Shown here: positions 36,476 through 46,800 of the stretch, piece by piece
Layout of the letters: every line of letters begins with the position of its first letter
Numbering within the stretch: position 1 is the stretch's first letter
NCBI GenBank assembly: GCA_973895155.1
Contig: OZ316894.1
Span: 21,948,001 to 22,012,000, forward strand
Direction: 5' to 3'
DNA length: 64,000 bases
Origin: Marsupella aquatica
Lineage: Eukaryota > Marchantiophyta
Made by a program: the position numbers and the translations under genes
The notes under the pieces: model-generated
The model's input: the letters and a program-made list of their open reading frames with translations, nothing else
What the model was told of the DNA's origin: nothing
Databases searched by the model: none

Positions 36476-36640
36476 CCAATCGGTCGATTCCTCCCATACT
36501 TGTGGTCCCGAGAACAATTTCTCGATCTGCAGCTGGAAAGAAAGAAACCTCCCCTCCAATCGGTCACTTCCTAGTGGACTTCTGGTCCTCAGAAAAGTTG
36601 TCGTGCATATTCTGTTGCAGTTTAGATCTGTCCCGAGTGG
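36476..36640. repeat. 80-bp imperfect direct duplication in a leader region
   Basis: 'ccaatcggtc' begins two copies at 36476 and 36556. Both continue with 'cttcct'/'attcct', a 'ttgtggtcc'/'ttctggtcc' phrase and 'gagaacaatttctcg'/'agaaaagttgtcg'. The pair lies about 450 bp before the ATG of the gene at 37049, so it may be in its promoter or leader. Confidence 0.5.
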
Positions 36641-37048
36641 AGAGTGATGAAATTTCAGTAGAGAAGGTCGTCTGCATTGGCAATTGAAATCTTGTAGTGT
36701 GTTTTTTGCTGGTGGCGTGTAGCCCCCTTGTCAATCACTCCTTCATTATTCCGAGAACAGATTCTCGTGCATATATTGGCATAACCCGATTCTTGTTGAG
36801 TGACATCTATTCGAAGCCAGTAGCAGTTTTTACTAGGAAAGACATTGGGATTGACGCTTCTGAATCAGAATTCCAGTTCTGGCAGCTTTACAGACTCATT
36901 CTCATTCCCCCGTGTGAGAGTCCTGAGTTTTTGGTGCTGGGTGCTCCAGTTTGTGAGAGAGCTGCGATTTTGGCTTGGGGCAAAATTGAGCGCAGCCACT
37001 GTTTCCAGTTCTGTTGGACGGAGGGGGATACTACTGTCTCGTCGTGTG

Positions 37049-38278
37049 ATGGCTCAAGCGTGGACGGATCCGGAACAGAAGGTATTAGAGCTGGATCCCC
37101 TTCATGACGTGAAGGAGGAATTTCAGCACCACAGTCCCCGTTTGAGGCATGTGGATTTGCCTGAGGAGAAGGACACGCAGATGGACGGTGTTGTGAAGGC
37201 TCACGTACCAGAGGCGTTCGTTGCTGAGTTGGAAAACGACCATGCTATTACTAAGCCTGCCACAGACTTTCATGAGACCGAAGCAGAGTACATGGAAGAT
37301 GACCCTTTGCACAATGTGAAGCAGGAGCTGGAGCACCACAGCCCTCACCTCAGGCATGTGGAGTCTCCCTACTCTCCTGGACATTCTCCTGCATCTCCTG
37401 GAGGAGTCGTCAAGAGTGAAGTTCCTCCTGCATTCGAAGAAGAGCTGAAGAACGACCACGATATAGTGAAAGGTCACGAAGCTGAAGGGTTGGATGGCCA
37501 GACCGGAGAAAACCAAAGTTTTCGCACTCTGAGAGAACCAACATTCGTTGGGTTGCGACCTGGGGCTCGGCCCAGGTTTCGAATCAGTGCCAATGTTATG
37601 GGCAATCATCCTCATCGAGCTGGTCTGCATCCGAATCCCGAGACAGCAAACATGTGCTTCAAGGACGAAGCCGACGATCAGGAGGGGGAGTCAATTGATG
37701 CCAATCCCGCAGAAGAGAGTAGCAGTCTTCGAAATGAAGAGTCGATTGCCACGAAACCACGAGGAGTCGCAGCCCGAGGAACTCCCCACTTCAGGATCAG
37801 TGCACACCAAGGAATGCGCCCTGGAGGCCCGTTGTCGAGGGACTTGAAATCCGAGACAACAAGTGAGAGTACTGCTGTTGGAGGAGACGGAGTAGGAGCT
37901 GATTTGTCCGCAGAGATGAAGCCCAAAGGTCCTGGCTTACCAAATAACCGTGGTGGTCTGATGAGCAGCTCAGGACCCAGACGTGGGGGGCTTGCCAGAA
38001 CGGGGTCTGGAGTGCCAGGAGGCGAGCAAAAGGGAGGAGGCGGAGGTTCGCTAGCCAGAACAGGGTCTGGAGTGCCAGGCGAGCAGAGGCTAGGTGGTGG
38101 CCTGGCCAGGACAGGGTCGGGAGTGCCTGGGAATTCTTTAGCTAGACAAGGATCTGGAGCGTTCGGGGGCCTCGCCAGGACTGGGTCTGGCATTCCCAGT
38201 TCCAAGGGAGGTAATAATGATCTGAAAGATTTCAGCTCATTTTTAGATTCCGCTGATTTTAAAAAGGAGGAAATGTAA
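37049..38278 (+). CDS. Unrecognised disordered protein with three internal repeat types (409 aa)
   Basis: The single open exon starts at the first ATG; the frame is open upstream to 36845 without an ATG. I do not recognise the family. Residues 16-69 and 85-141 are a duplicated acidic/His-rich module: 'DPLHDVKEEFQHHSPRLRHV' with later 'VPEAFVAELENDHAI', and 'DPLHNVKQELEHHSPHLRHV' with 'VPPAFEEELKNDHDI'. A second motif, (R/H)FRISA, occurs at 176-181 and 247-252. Residues 314-383 are Gly-rich with five copies of 'LAR(T/Q)GSG', mostly followed by VPG. The C-terminus is short and acidic, ending 'DFSSFLDSADFKKEEM'. No membrane segment, signal peptide or catalytic motif is visible. RTGS sites could be phosphorylated by basophilic kinases (inference). 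The repeats kept in frame and a frame of this length in GC-balanced DNA argue that it is real. An upstream leader intron or exon is possible. Confidence 0.68.
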   Translation: MAQAWTDPEQKVLELDPLHDVKEEFQHHSPRLRHVDLPEEKDTQMDGVVKAHVPEAFVAELENDHAITKPATDFHETEAEYMEDDPLHNVKQELEHHSPHLRHVESPYSPGHSPASPGGVVKSEVPPAFEEELKNDHDIVKGHEAEGLDGQTGENQSFRTLREPTFVGLRPGARPRFRISANVMGNHPHRAGLHPNPETANMCFKDEADDQEGESIDANPAEESSSLRNEESIATKPRGVAARGTPHFRISAHQGMRPGGPLSRDLKSETTSESTAVGGDGVGADLSAEMKPKGPGLPNNRGGLMSSSGPRRGGLARTGSGVPGGEQKGGGGGSLARTGSGVPGEQRLGGGLARTGSGVPGNSLARQGSGAFGGLARTGSGIPSSKGGNNDLKDFSSFLDSADFKKEEM

Positions 38279-41002
38279 TCATTGGTCTCCGAGGAGGACA
38301 AGAGTTGCGACCGGAAGGATGGTTTTGGGAAGGTTGGTGATAAAACTGGTTGAATGGGGAAGTAAGTGAATCTAAAATCTGCCCCTCAGGAAGCCGAGAG
38401 GCTTAAAGATACCGGGGAGGTAGCTACAGGGGAGGCCGTCAGGTCTGCTGATGCGTCAAGGTTCAGGTTCAGCAGAATGTAATGGCTGTGGATCGTGCAA
38501 TGCTATGATGGCGCGGAGCGCAGAGCGTCTGAGCAGATCTTTAGATCTGGCCTGTCCACTTGGCAAATCCAATGCATAGAGCACGGTTTATTTGAGTCTC
38601 ACTACTGGGACAGACTTCCTCGTTCCTTCTCGATTGACGTTGATGAAGTCGAACATTGGGGATACCAGTAGGACGGATTCTCCCATGTGGGTTTATCTGA
38701 CACAGCTATAGTTTGAAAGTTCTGAGACTACACATCATTTTTTCATTATATCTGTGAGGCGTAGGCTAGGTGATGATCGATCTATTTTTGATTGGATCAT
38801 GCTTCATAATGGCTACTTTGTGAGCCTCTGTGCACGAAATTCATGTTTATTGAATTCAGCGAGCATGTTCATCATCATTCGTTATGCCCACCATATCTGC
38901 CACAGGGCAACCATTGCATTCTATCTTTCTATTCAACTGTGGACTGTTATTTACAAATTAGGATTGGAGTTTATTGCAATAATATGGGCACTTCTTGATG
39001 ATCTCTTGTACATACTTGGTGACGATACGGCCAGTGACGTTTTTGCTCAACTGAACGTATCTAAGAACGACATGTTTTCGTATGATGCTGTTTCGCGAAG
39101 CAGCACAGCAAGAAAAAGAAATGGTTGCATACTTTTGACGCGTTATTTCGATCGTGGCAAGTTCTCGAGTAGTCTTTAAAATCTGCTGGGTTGTGTACAT
39201 GGAAGGAGAACTTTTACTATGAACATGAACTTTGAAACGGGTGAGAGCACCGTTTGTCGCGCGACTATATGTTCACTTCGGAAGGAACAGCCGTACCAGA
39301 CACTCGAATAATCTCGTCAATCACAACCTACGTATCTAATACGGGTATATGAAATGAGTTTTCGGGTTCAAGGGGAAAAAAGAATAATTTCAGAAGCCAC
39401 AGCGCAGAAAGTTGCAAAGTAATTTAATAACTTGCACGTCGTGTGCAAAGGTAAATAAATACATCTCCATCGTGCACAACTTTCAAGAGTAAAGGAAAAA
39501 CTCGGTGGTCCTCACTGCGCACACCTTTGGCCTCGTCCACAACTTAAACATCTAAATTCGTATGCGAGAAGAACTTTAAAGAGTGACAAAGCGTAACATT
39601 CAAAGCTTCAGACAAGCAACGCTGATATGTGCAACTTCACATCGTGGACAAAGCGGCATATAAATGCAAAGTCAATGCAACTGCACATCATGCACAACTT
39701 TTAAGAGTACAGGATTAAGTTGAGGGTCTTGCTGGACACATCTTTCGACTCGCATCCTATTTCAGATGCCGTGGAGACTCTTTGCCTCGAAAAAAGGGCG
39801 CCCTGTTACACTTCTCTCAGTGTCTGGTGTGACGCATCAAAAGCAGCTGTGGATTTTTGGTGCAAACATAATCTGCTGTTGGCAATTGTAATAGTAAAAT
39901 AAAAACCGACGACTATTGATTTAGATAGAGCCTCACAGATTTTGCAAAGCTGAGATGCTTCTGTAATTCCTCATCTGCTTTGGCAGTTGTAACAGAAAAA
40001 CTGACCACTATTGATTTAGAACCTCACTGATCTTGCCAAGCTGAGATACTTCTCTAATTCCTCGCACCCAAAGAAGAACCCTCACACAACACTCCGAAAT
40101 TGTATGTTCCAACACTGATACGTATGTATTTGAACGCTTCTCTTCACATCCAAACTATACTTCCATTCTATAAATCCGGAGAATGGAAAGTATGTCACAG
40201 TGCAAGGGTAATCGAATACATTCACTCAACAGAATTCGTTGGGTGTTTTCGAGGCAAAAAAACAGAATTTCCTTATTCTACCAACCTGACACTGACCATA
40301 AGCCAATCTGTCCAACACTCACGACAGAATGATGTCATGTCCTATTTCGGTCCAACATTCCCATGTCAGCCGTCGAAGTTAGAAAGAGCTATGGTAACTG
40401 TGCCCTGAAGTGTATGAGTGGAACCGCCTGACAGACGAATTGTTGTCCATCGAGACCGAATGTACGATACCAATATAGGACGCAATTACGATCAGAGATT
40501 TGGATTTCCGAGACTTTGGGCTATAGTAAACGACCCCATGGTGCAGAATTCGGACGAATCCACGAAATGGCAGATTCCACTGTTTTTTTAAATAGATAAT
40601 GTATCATAATTTGACTTTACGATTCCCAGAACATTATCGACTAACTACGGTGACCGGGATCCGCCAGCTCTTGAAAATGGATAATGGAGGTTAAAAGGAC
40701 GCCCAACTTTATCATACTTTTCGAATAAGTTCTCCTTTAATATTGCAGCAGAATAGCAGACTCATGAGCTGAACCGCCGTCGACAATAGTGATGTCTGCC
40801 GTGATGATTTCATCATGACGAAGGCAGCGTGTTCACTGAGCTGCTTCCAGAGAACCTTCGGAAGAAATGAATCTAAACCCGTTGAGTTCTTCACTGTTAA
40901 ACATGGTGTGGAACGAGTAGGAATTGCTGAAGAGAGGAGAGGAGAGGAGAGCTAGGGAGCGGAGTTGAGCTGAGCTGCGCTGATCTGATCTGAGGAGGAG
41001 CA
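38279..41002. other. Spacer between the repeat-protein gene and ALMT
   Basis: The first part is probably 3'UTR. A frame of 141 codons at 38754-39179 has no family resemblance. A phrase 'gcacaacttt.aagagta' recurs near 39475 and 39693. The last 80 bases are purine-rich (GAGGA repeats near 40931-40951) and probably belong to the ALMT leader. Confidence 0.45.
39873..40068. repeat. About 100-bp tandem duplication
   Basis: Two units start at 'ctgctgttggcaattgtaa' (39873) and 'ctgctttggcagttgtaa' (39975). They share 'gactattgatttaga', 'gcctcac.gat.ttgc' and 'aagctgagat.cttct'. Confidence 0.75.
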
Positions 41003-42649
41003 ATGGCATCTGGAGATCTCAGGGACCCGGTGCTAGAGCAGCAGGAGCAGCATGGAGGGAGAGTCGATGAGTCTTACGCCGGGAGAGTATTGACAGCGTG
41101 CTCTGTCGACTACGGGCGTCAGAAGACGCTCGCACGGCTGAAGAGCACCAAATATGGGAGAGGGCTCGAGTCAGTGAGCATCCCCTCGCGACTGGCCTCT
41201 CCCTTCGTGCAGCTATACAACCGATTCAACCAAGAGCTGAATTCGATCTCGTTGCCACTTAAAGTGGGCCTCGCTGCGTCGATATGCTCCCTCCTCTGTT
41301 TCCTCCCGGGCCCGATGAGCGTGTTCAATAGCAACGGGACTTGGGCAGTGGTCACCGTGGACTTGGTGATGGAGGCCAACGTCGGGGTCACATTCAGCCA
41401 GGGCATCAATCAGACCCTCGGGACTTTGGCAGCCGCTGCTCTCGGTTTGCTGGTAAATTTCCTAGTGCAAATGAGTGGAAAATATGAACCCTACTTCCTG
41501 GTCTTCTGGGTATTCTTCGGTGGTGCTCTGGCGACAATGTTCAAATTCAGAGGCCCGTTCAGAGATCGGTGGAACCTCGCCGTCGCCATCTCGATGATGA
41601 TTTTCCACGTTCTGATCCTGGCCAAGATGGACTTCAAGGACAGATTGACATCGCCGTTCATCTTGCTGTTCACCATTGTCATTGGCTTTTTGACCACTTC
41701 TCTGGTAACGCTGGGGGTTGCACCTAAGTATGCTGGGTCAGCGGTCAATGACCTGGTGGCCAAGAATTTCGAACGAGCAGGCAATGTGATGGAGCGCTGT
41801 GTGATTGCTTATTGTCAAGGGGTGGTGCTGGAGGAGTTGCGTGAGATTCATTCTGGAGAAGCGGATGATCACAACATCCACATGTCTCTCCACGAGATCA
41901 CTTCAACCGAATCCGAAGTCGAGAAGCTGTTGAAAGCAGTGCCATTTGAGCCGTGCCATGGAAAGTTCTTCTTCGGCTACCCATGGGATATGTATGGGGA
42001 GGTTACAGAAAACCTCAGACAAACTCTCTATGATGTATTAGAATTGGAGTCGTGCTTGCATTCTGAGATCCAGGCTCCTCTCCATCTTCGCCATGTTTTT
42101 GAGGATGAAGTTCTTTGTATTGGTAAAGAATGTGCTCAGGTGTTCCGCAAGCTCGGGGAGAGCATACGAGCAATGCGACGTGTGCACTCTCTTCATCCGC
42201 TGGAGCAAGCAGAAGAAGGTGCATTGCTTCTTCAATACAAAATCGTGAAGTATACCAGTAGCATTATTAGTGGCGCTGGTAGTGCTGAAAGTGAGATTGC
42301 AGGAAGGTTCCCAATTGACAAAGAATCAGAGGATGTTACTGAAGAAAATGCTACAGTGTCTGGCCAAGAGGGTAGTGTCAAATCCAGAAGACGGGCGCGC
42401 TTGGTGGATGGAAATGAAGAATTTCTGCAGAGACGAGAGACAATGAGCCACCGATGGGATACAACAGTCCATAGAATAGCAGCTCTGTCTCTCATTAAAT
42501 TTGCCGCACTTCTTATAGAATTAGTCATCAAGGCACGGTTTGTGGTCGCTCGTGTACAAGAGTTGGAAATCAAGGCCCGTTTTGAAGAAGATGACGCGGA
42601 GAGCAACTTTTCAGCTCACATCCCAAAGCCAGGAAACCAGCAGGCCTGA
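41003..42649 (+). CDS. ALMT: ALMT-family anion channel, intronless (548 aa)
   Basis: Aluminium-activated malate transporter family: anion channels for malate, chloride and related anions at the plasma membrane or tonoplast. Six hydrophobic segments lie at about 84-101, 112-130, 136-155, 162-180, 191-207 and 217-238, followed by a long cytosolic half. The family signature 'GTWAVVTVDLVMEANVGVTF' with 'SQGINQTLGT' spans 112-141. The cytosolic hallmark 'FEPCHGKFFFGYPWDMYGEV' is at 315-334 and 'SEIQAP' at 354-359. The length fits the family (about 450-600). The start is the first ATG, after a GA-rich leader. Flowering-plant ALMT genes usually have several introns; this one has none in the coding region. 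Whether it opens to malate, and in which membrane, cannot be read from sequence. It is convergent with the ABCB gene. Confidence 0.94.
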   Translation: MASGDLRDPVLEQQEQHGGRVDESYAGRVLTACSVDYGRQKTLARLKSTKYGRGLESVSIPSRLASPFVQLYNRFNQELNSISLPLKVGLAASICSLLCFLPGPMSVFNSNGTWAVVTVDLVMEANVGVTFSQGINQTLGTLAAAALGLLVNFLVQMSGKYEPYFLVFWVFFGGALATMFKFRGPFRDRWNLAVAISMMIFHVLILAKMDFKDRLTSPFILLFTIVIGFLTTSLVTLGVAPKYAGSAVNDLVAKNFERAGNVMERCVIAYCQGVVLEELREIHSGEADDHNIHMSLHEITSTESEVEKLLKAVPFEPCHGKFFFGYPWDMYGEVTENLRQTLYDVLELESCLHSEIQAPLHLRHVFEDEVLCIGKECAQVFRKLGESIRAMRRVHSLHPLEQAEEGALLLQYKIVKYTSSIISGAGSAESEIAGRFPIDKESEDVTEENATVSGQEGSVKSRRRARLVDGNEEFLQRRETMSHRWDTTVHRIAALSLIKFAALLIELVIKARFVVARVQELEIKARFEEDDAESNFSAHIPKPGNQQA

Positions 42650-43876
42650 GATCTAAGTAAAAAATAGTTTATTTTGTTGGGGATGTATACAACTCTCTGC
42701 GGGCTGGTGATCCCAGAAGCCTCGCACTGTGGTGCGTTCTCTTCGATATTCTTTCTCTTCCTATCAATTGTCGCAACACTTTGGTCCATGGTGACACCAT
42801 CTGCCTTACTCCTGGTTGGTGAGAGTGTATGGGAGCTGGAGTCCGAGGTGAGGATCGTCCATTTTCAGGAGTTTGTTCATTTTTCATCTCTGGTGGTTGG
42901 CATCGAGTCCAATCCTGTGCAACAGTTTTCGTTCTCGCTCTTGCACTATCAATAAGAGTCCGAGCGTCATCATTCATTGCGCAATCCACCCACAGACAGA
43001 CAAGATCAAGCTACATTAGAGCCCCGGTAGGAGCTGTCAGCGCAGTTGACGAATCGAAGGCAGAATGTTACCATTTACTCCAACTGTTCATGTGCTGGTT
43101 ATACAATCTTGCCCGATACTTACATTGTAGTATGTACAAAGGGAACGTTGGGAGACGATTTCCAGAAAATGCAACTGTGAGAAATTTGTAATTGATAATG
43201 ATTGAGAACAATTGTGGTTCCAAACGGAGACTTGTTCACTAAGCACAAGACATGCAACACAATAAAATCATAGTTCAGATTTTCCCAAATCATCGTTTTG
43301 CCCTTTTGAAACCAGGAGTCCGCGTTGGTTGCCATTCCTGAATAGAGTTTGAGACGATGAATTTTTCGAACTGAAACATGTTACAACAAACTCTTTGTCA
43401 TAATCTTATAGCAATGAGAAATTTGGCCATAATCGTAAGAAACAATGCGTCAGATCCTAGTCTAAGTAGATGGGGAGGGTCGAACTAACTGAGTTTCATA
43501 TCAATTTGCTGATTGATATTTACCCCCATCGTGGATTCTTATTGCGAATTGTTTTTCATGGTAGACAATTGAATCAAACTGTACCACAAGAAATGAGAAA
43601 ACATCACATTCCTCCGGAGGACATTACCAAATTCCAACTCTTGCCAGTAGTCCCCGCAGAGTAATAGCTCAATCTAAGGTAATTCAATCTGTACTTGAGT
43701 GATACCTTGTTGTATACTTACGCCACAAGCTTTCCTCCAAATGTGCTGGCTGCTTCCAGTTGTAATGTGCCAATCGGCTAATACTCTCTCAAAGAGGCTT
43801 ACACTAGTACATTGATCGACCCTTCCCAGAAGCACAATCGTATCAGCTCTCGACTAAAGGAGCAGAACTACGGGGA
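42650..43876. other. Shared 3' region between convergent ALMT (+) and ABCB (-)
   Basis: This contains the two 3'UTRs. The frames at 42669-43191 overlap on both strands without family resemblance and are taken as chance. Confidence 0.5.
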
Positions 43877-46800
43877 TCAATCTCGTTCGATATTGGCAGA
43901 TTGCGCTTGATGAACTCGATTTTGAATGTCGACGAGGTGAGAGTATCCGCCCCCCTTCGCAAGAAGCTCCGTGTGGGAACCCTCCTCAAGAATGGTGCCC
44001 TCTTGCACCACGGCAATTGTGTCGGCTCCTCGAACAGTTGAAAGACGGTGGGCGATCATGACCGTGGTTCTGCCCTTCAACAACCGGTCTAGCGCCTCCT
44101 GAACAATCTTCTCCGATTCAGCATCCAAGGCAGATGTTGCCTCGTCCAGGAGGAGGATGGCAGGGTCCTTCAGCACCGCGCGAGCAATGGCGACCCGTTG
44201 TTTCTGTCCACCAGAAAGTTGCACTCCTCTCTCCCCGGCTTGTGTCTTATACCCGTCCGGAAGAGAGCTTATGAACGTGTGAGCGTTGGCAGCTTTGGCT
44301 GCTTCTACGACTTCTGCCTCACTGGCTCCACCTCTCCCATAGAGAATATTCTCGTAGATTGTGGTGGCGAACAGTGCCGGTTCTTGAGATACGAGAGCAA
44401 TGTGTCGACGGACTGATTTCAAATTATACTTTCTAATGTCCTTCCCGTCAATGAGGACCTGCCCGGAGCTGGGGTCGTAGAACCTTTCGATCAAAGCGAT
44501 CGCTGAACTCTTCCCCGCCCCACTAGCTCCCACAAGCGCAAGGCTGCGCCCAGAAGGAACCTTCAGGTTCAGCTCTTTGAAGATGATGGCGCTTGGTCTA
44601 GAAGGGTAAGCAAATGTGACGCCCTTGAACTCAATAGCTCCGGCTACTCTTTCGACCTGCTCGCCGTTCGGATCTTCTGGTTCGATAGCCGTCTTTCGAT
44701 CCAGCACCTCGAACACAGAGCCCACCGCTTGTCCTCCTTTGACGATATCAGGTGTGAGGGCTAAGGTCTCGGCCATAGAAATTGAAGTGACGAGCAAGAT
44801 TAAGAAAACCTTGATCACATTCCCGAACTCCACACCGTCGTCAGCCATCACCTTTCCGGAATACCAGAGCCCCAATCCATACGAACCGAACAACAGACAT
44901 TGAGACAGTCCCAATCCAAATCCGGCTACCTGTCCTGTCAAGAATCCTTTGGATGCGGGATACTTCAGCTCTTCTGCAAACAGTGCTTGCACCTTGTCTT
45001 CGGCATTGAATGCTGCGACCGTCCTGATGTTGGTCACTGCCTCTCCAGCAACTTGAGTAGCGCGTGCATATGCCTTGCTGCGGCCTCCAGAAAACCCCTT
45101 AAGAAATAATCTCTGCAACAATTCAATCCATCATTCAATGTCGCCTAGTTTGCACAGGAAATAGGACGACTGCTCCAAAATCTCCCCAACCTCCACGTCC
45201 CCAATGTTCTTAGAATTAGGTCTATTCTAGGACAAAGACGAGAAAGCAGATTGTGCTCTCCCGTTTTGAAGTTGAGCTCTAGATACAAAATACTTGAGGA
45301 ACAGATCCTTGAAAAATAATCATATATACAATCTACGAGAATCGGCATTCTCATTTTAAAGTAGGCATGTAAGTAACATATCTCTGGACGAGCACAACAG
45401 AACGAAAAAGCAGACTTCAAGTTGAGTGCAAAACAGTGCAGGGAGACAGTGACGGAGCTAAACAATACCTTGGTGGACGACGCACACACGAGTAACGGAG
45501 TAACGGAGATCATAACTAGCGCCAATTTCCATTGAAGGACAAAAGCCATTGTCCATGCGACTATCATAAGCGCAATGTTTTGCAAGATCACAGCAATCCT
45601 GTCTCCAATAGCTGCTCTCACATTGGTTGCGTCGGAAGTCAGACGGGCGAGTATCTGACCACTTGTGTTCTCGTCTCTGTCAAACCATCCTAACTCGTTG
45701 CAAAGAATTTCTGCCACAACGACACCACATTTTGCCGTTAATTTCAAGGTGAGATCGTGAAAAAAGTATGCACATTCCGAACAATGGGCAAGTGATAAGC
45801 GGCAAAGAATCCAAAGAATCTTTGCCAGGTATTCGGCGAAAAGAGTATACTGTGAAAAGTTGGATCCTCCAGTGATGTAAAGAAAGTCAGTAGAGATGGA
45901 GCTGTATGAAAGGTTCTAGCTATAGGCGAGTGAGATAAATACTTACTGTCAAACATTCTTACTCGCACACGCTTGACAAGGTTTTCGCCCATGACTCCGA
46001 GAGTGTAATGCTGGAGGATGTAGATGAGGAGCGATGACAGACCAATACCGACCAAAATAGTTGCATACTTGGCAACGTCAGCCTTCATTTTCTCGTCGGT
46101 GCTGTAGTAAGCTTCGAGCACCTCACCTATAAGCAGGGCAAGCGCAGGGTTTTGGCAGCCGGCCAATATGGATCCTATGATCCCTCCTATGCCATACTTC
46201 CATTCAGGCTGGCATATTGACATGAGCCGGGTGAACGACCCTTTGGAACTTTCGTTCTTTTCCTTCTCGATGATGTTATCTCCTGTTTGGCCCTTCTCCA
46301 GCGATTTCGTACATTCGCCACGCTTTATAGAAAAAGATCCTCTGAAGGATCCGCCCGCATTGAAAGACCCTCCGAAAGACCAGCTCCGTTGTGATAACCT
46401 GCAGAGAGTAGATTCAAAGCTCTTGAATTTCCCAATTTCACGAGCTAGGTAAGTCCTCCACGTTATTCTACTTAAGAGTTGAGAGTGTAGCTTGAAAGGA
46501 TATATCTACTGTTTAGAAGTCGGTTCGAGCTGATGTGGCATAGATGAGAAAAATCATGGAAATGTTCAGGAGATGCCCAGAAATCAATGACCAAAGCTTT
46601 ACCTTGCTGAGAGACCAAGTGAGTGGCCAGTTCTGAACGAGTTTCGATTCATGCTACCATCCTTGGCTGCAGCTAGTTCCTGCAGACGCACGAGAGTAGA
46701 ATACTCCCCATCCGATCTGGAAATCAAATCCTGGTGAGTGCCCCTCTCAACGACTTGACCTTGCTGCACCACCGCAATGCTCTCAGCATTTCGAATGGTT

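Noticed and set aside
36845-37048. Upstream extension of the repeat protein to 36845
   Set aside because: It opens with TTG and has no ATG before 37049; the hydrophobic stretch it would add is probably untranslated leader.
38754-39179. 141-codon frame downstream of the repeat-protein gene
   Set aside because: No recognisable family; composition looks like translated AT-rich spacer or 3'UTR.
42669-43191. Frames on both strands between ALMT and ABCB
   Set aside because: They overlap in opposite orientation and lie where two 3'UTRs converge.
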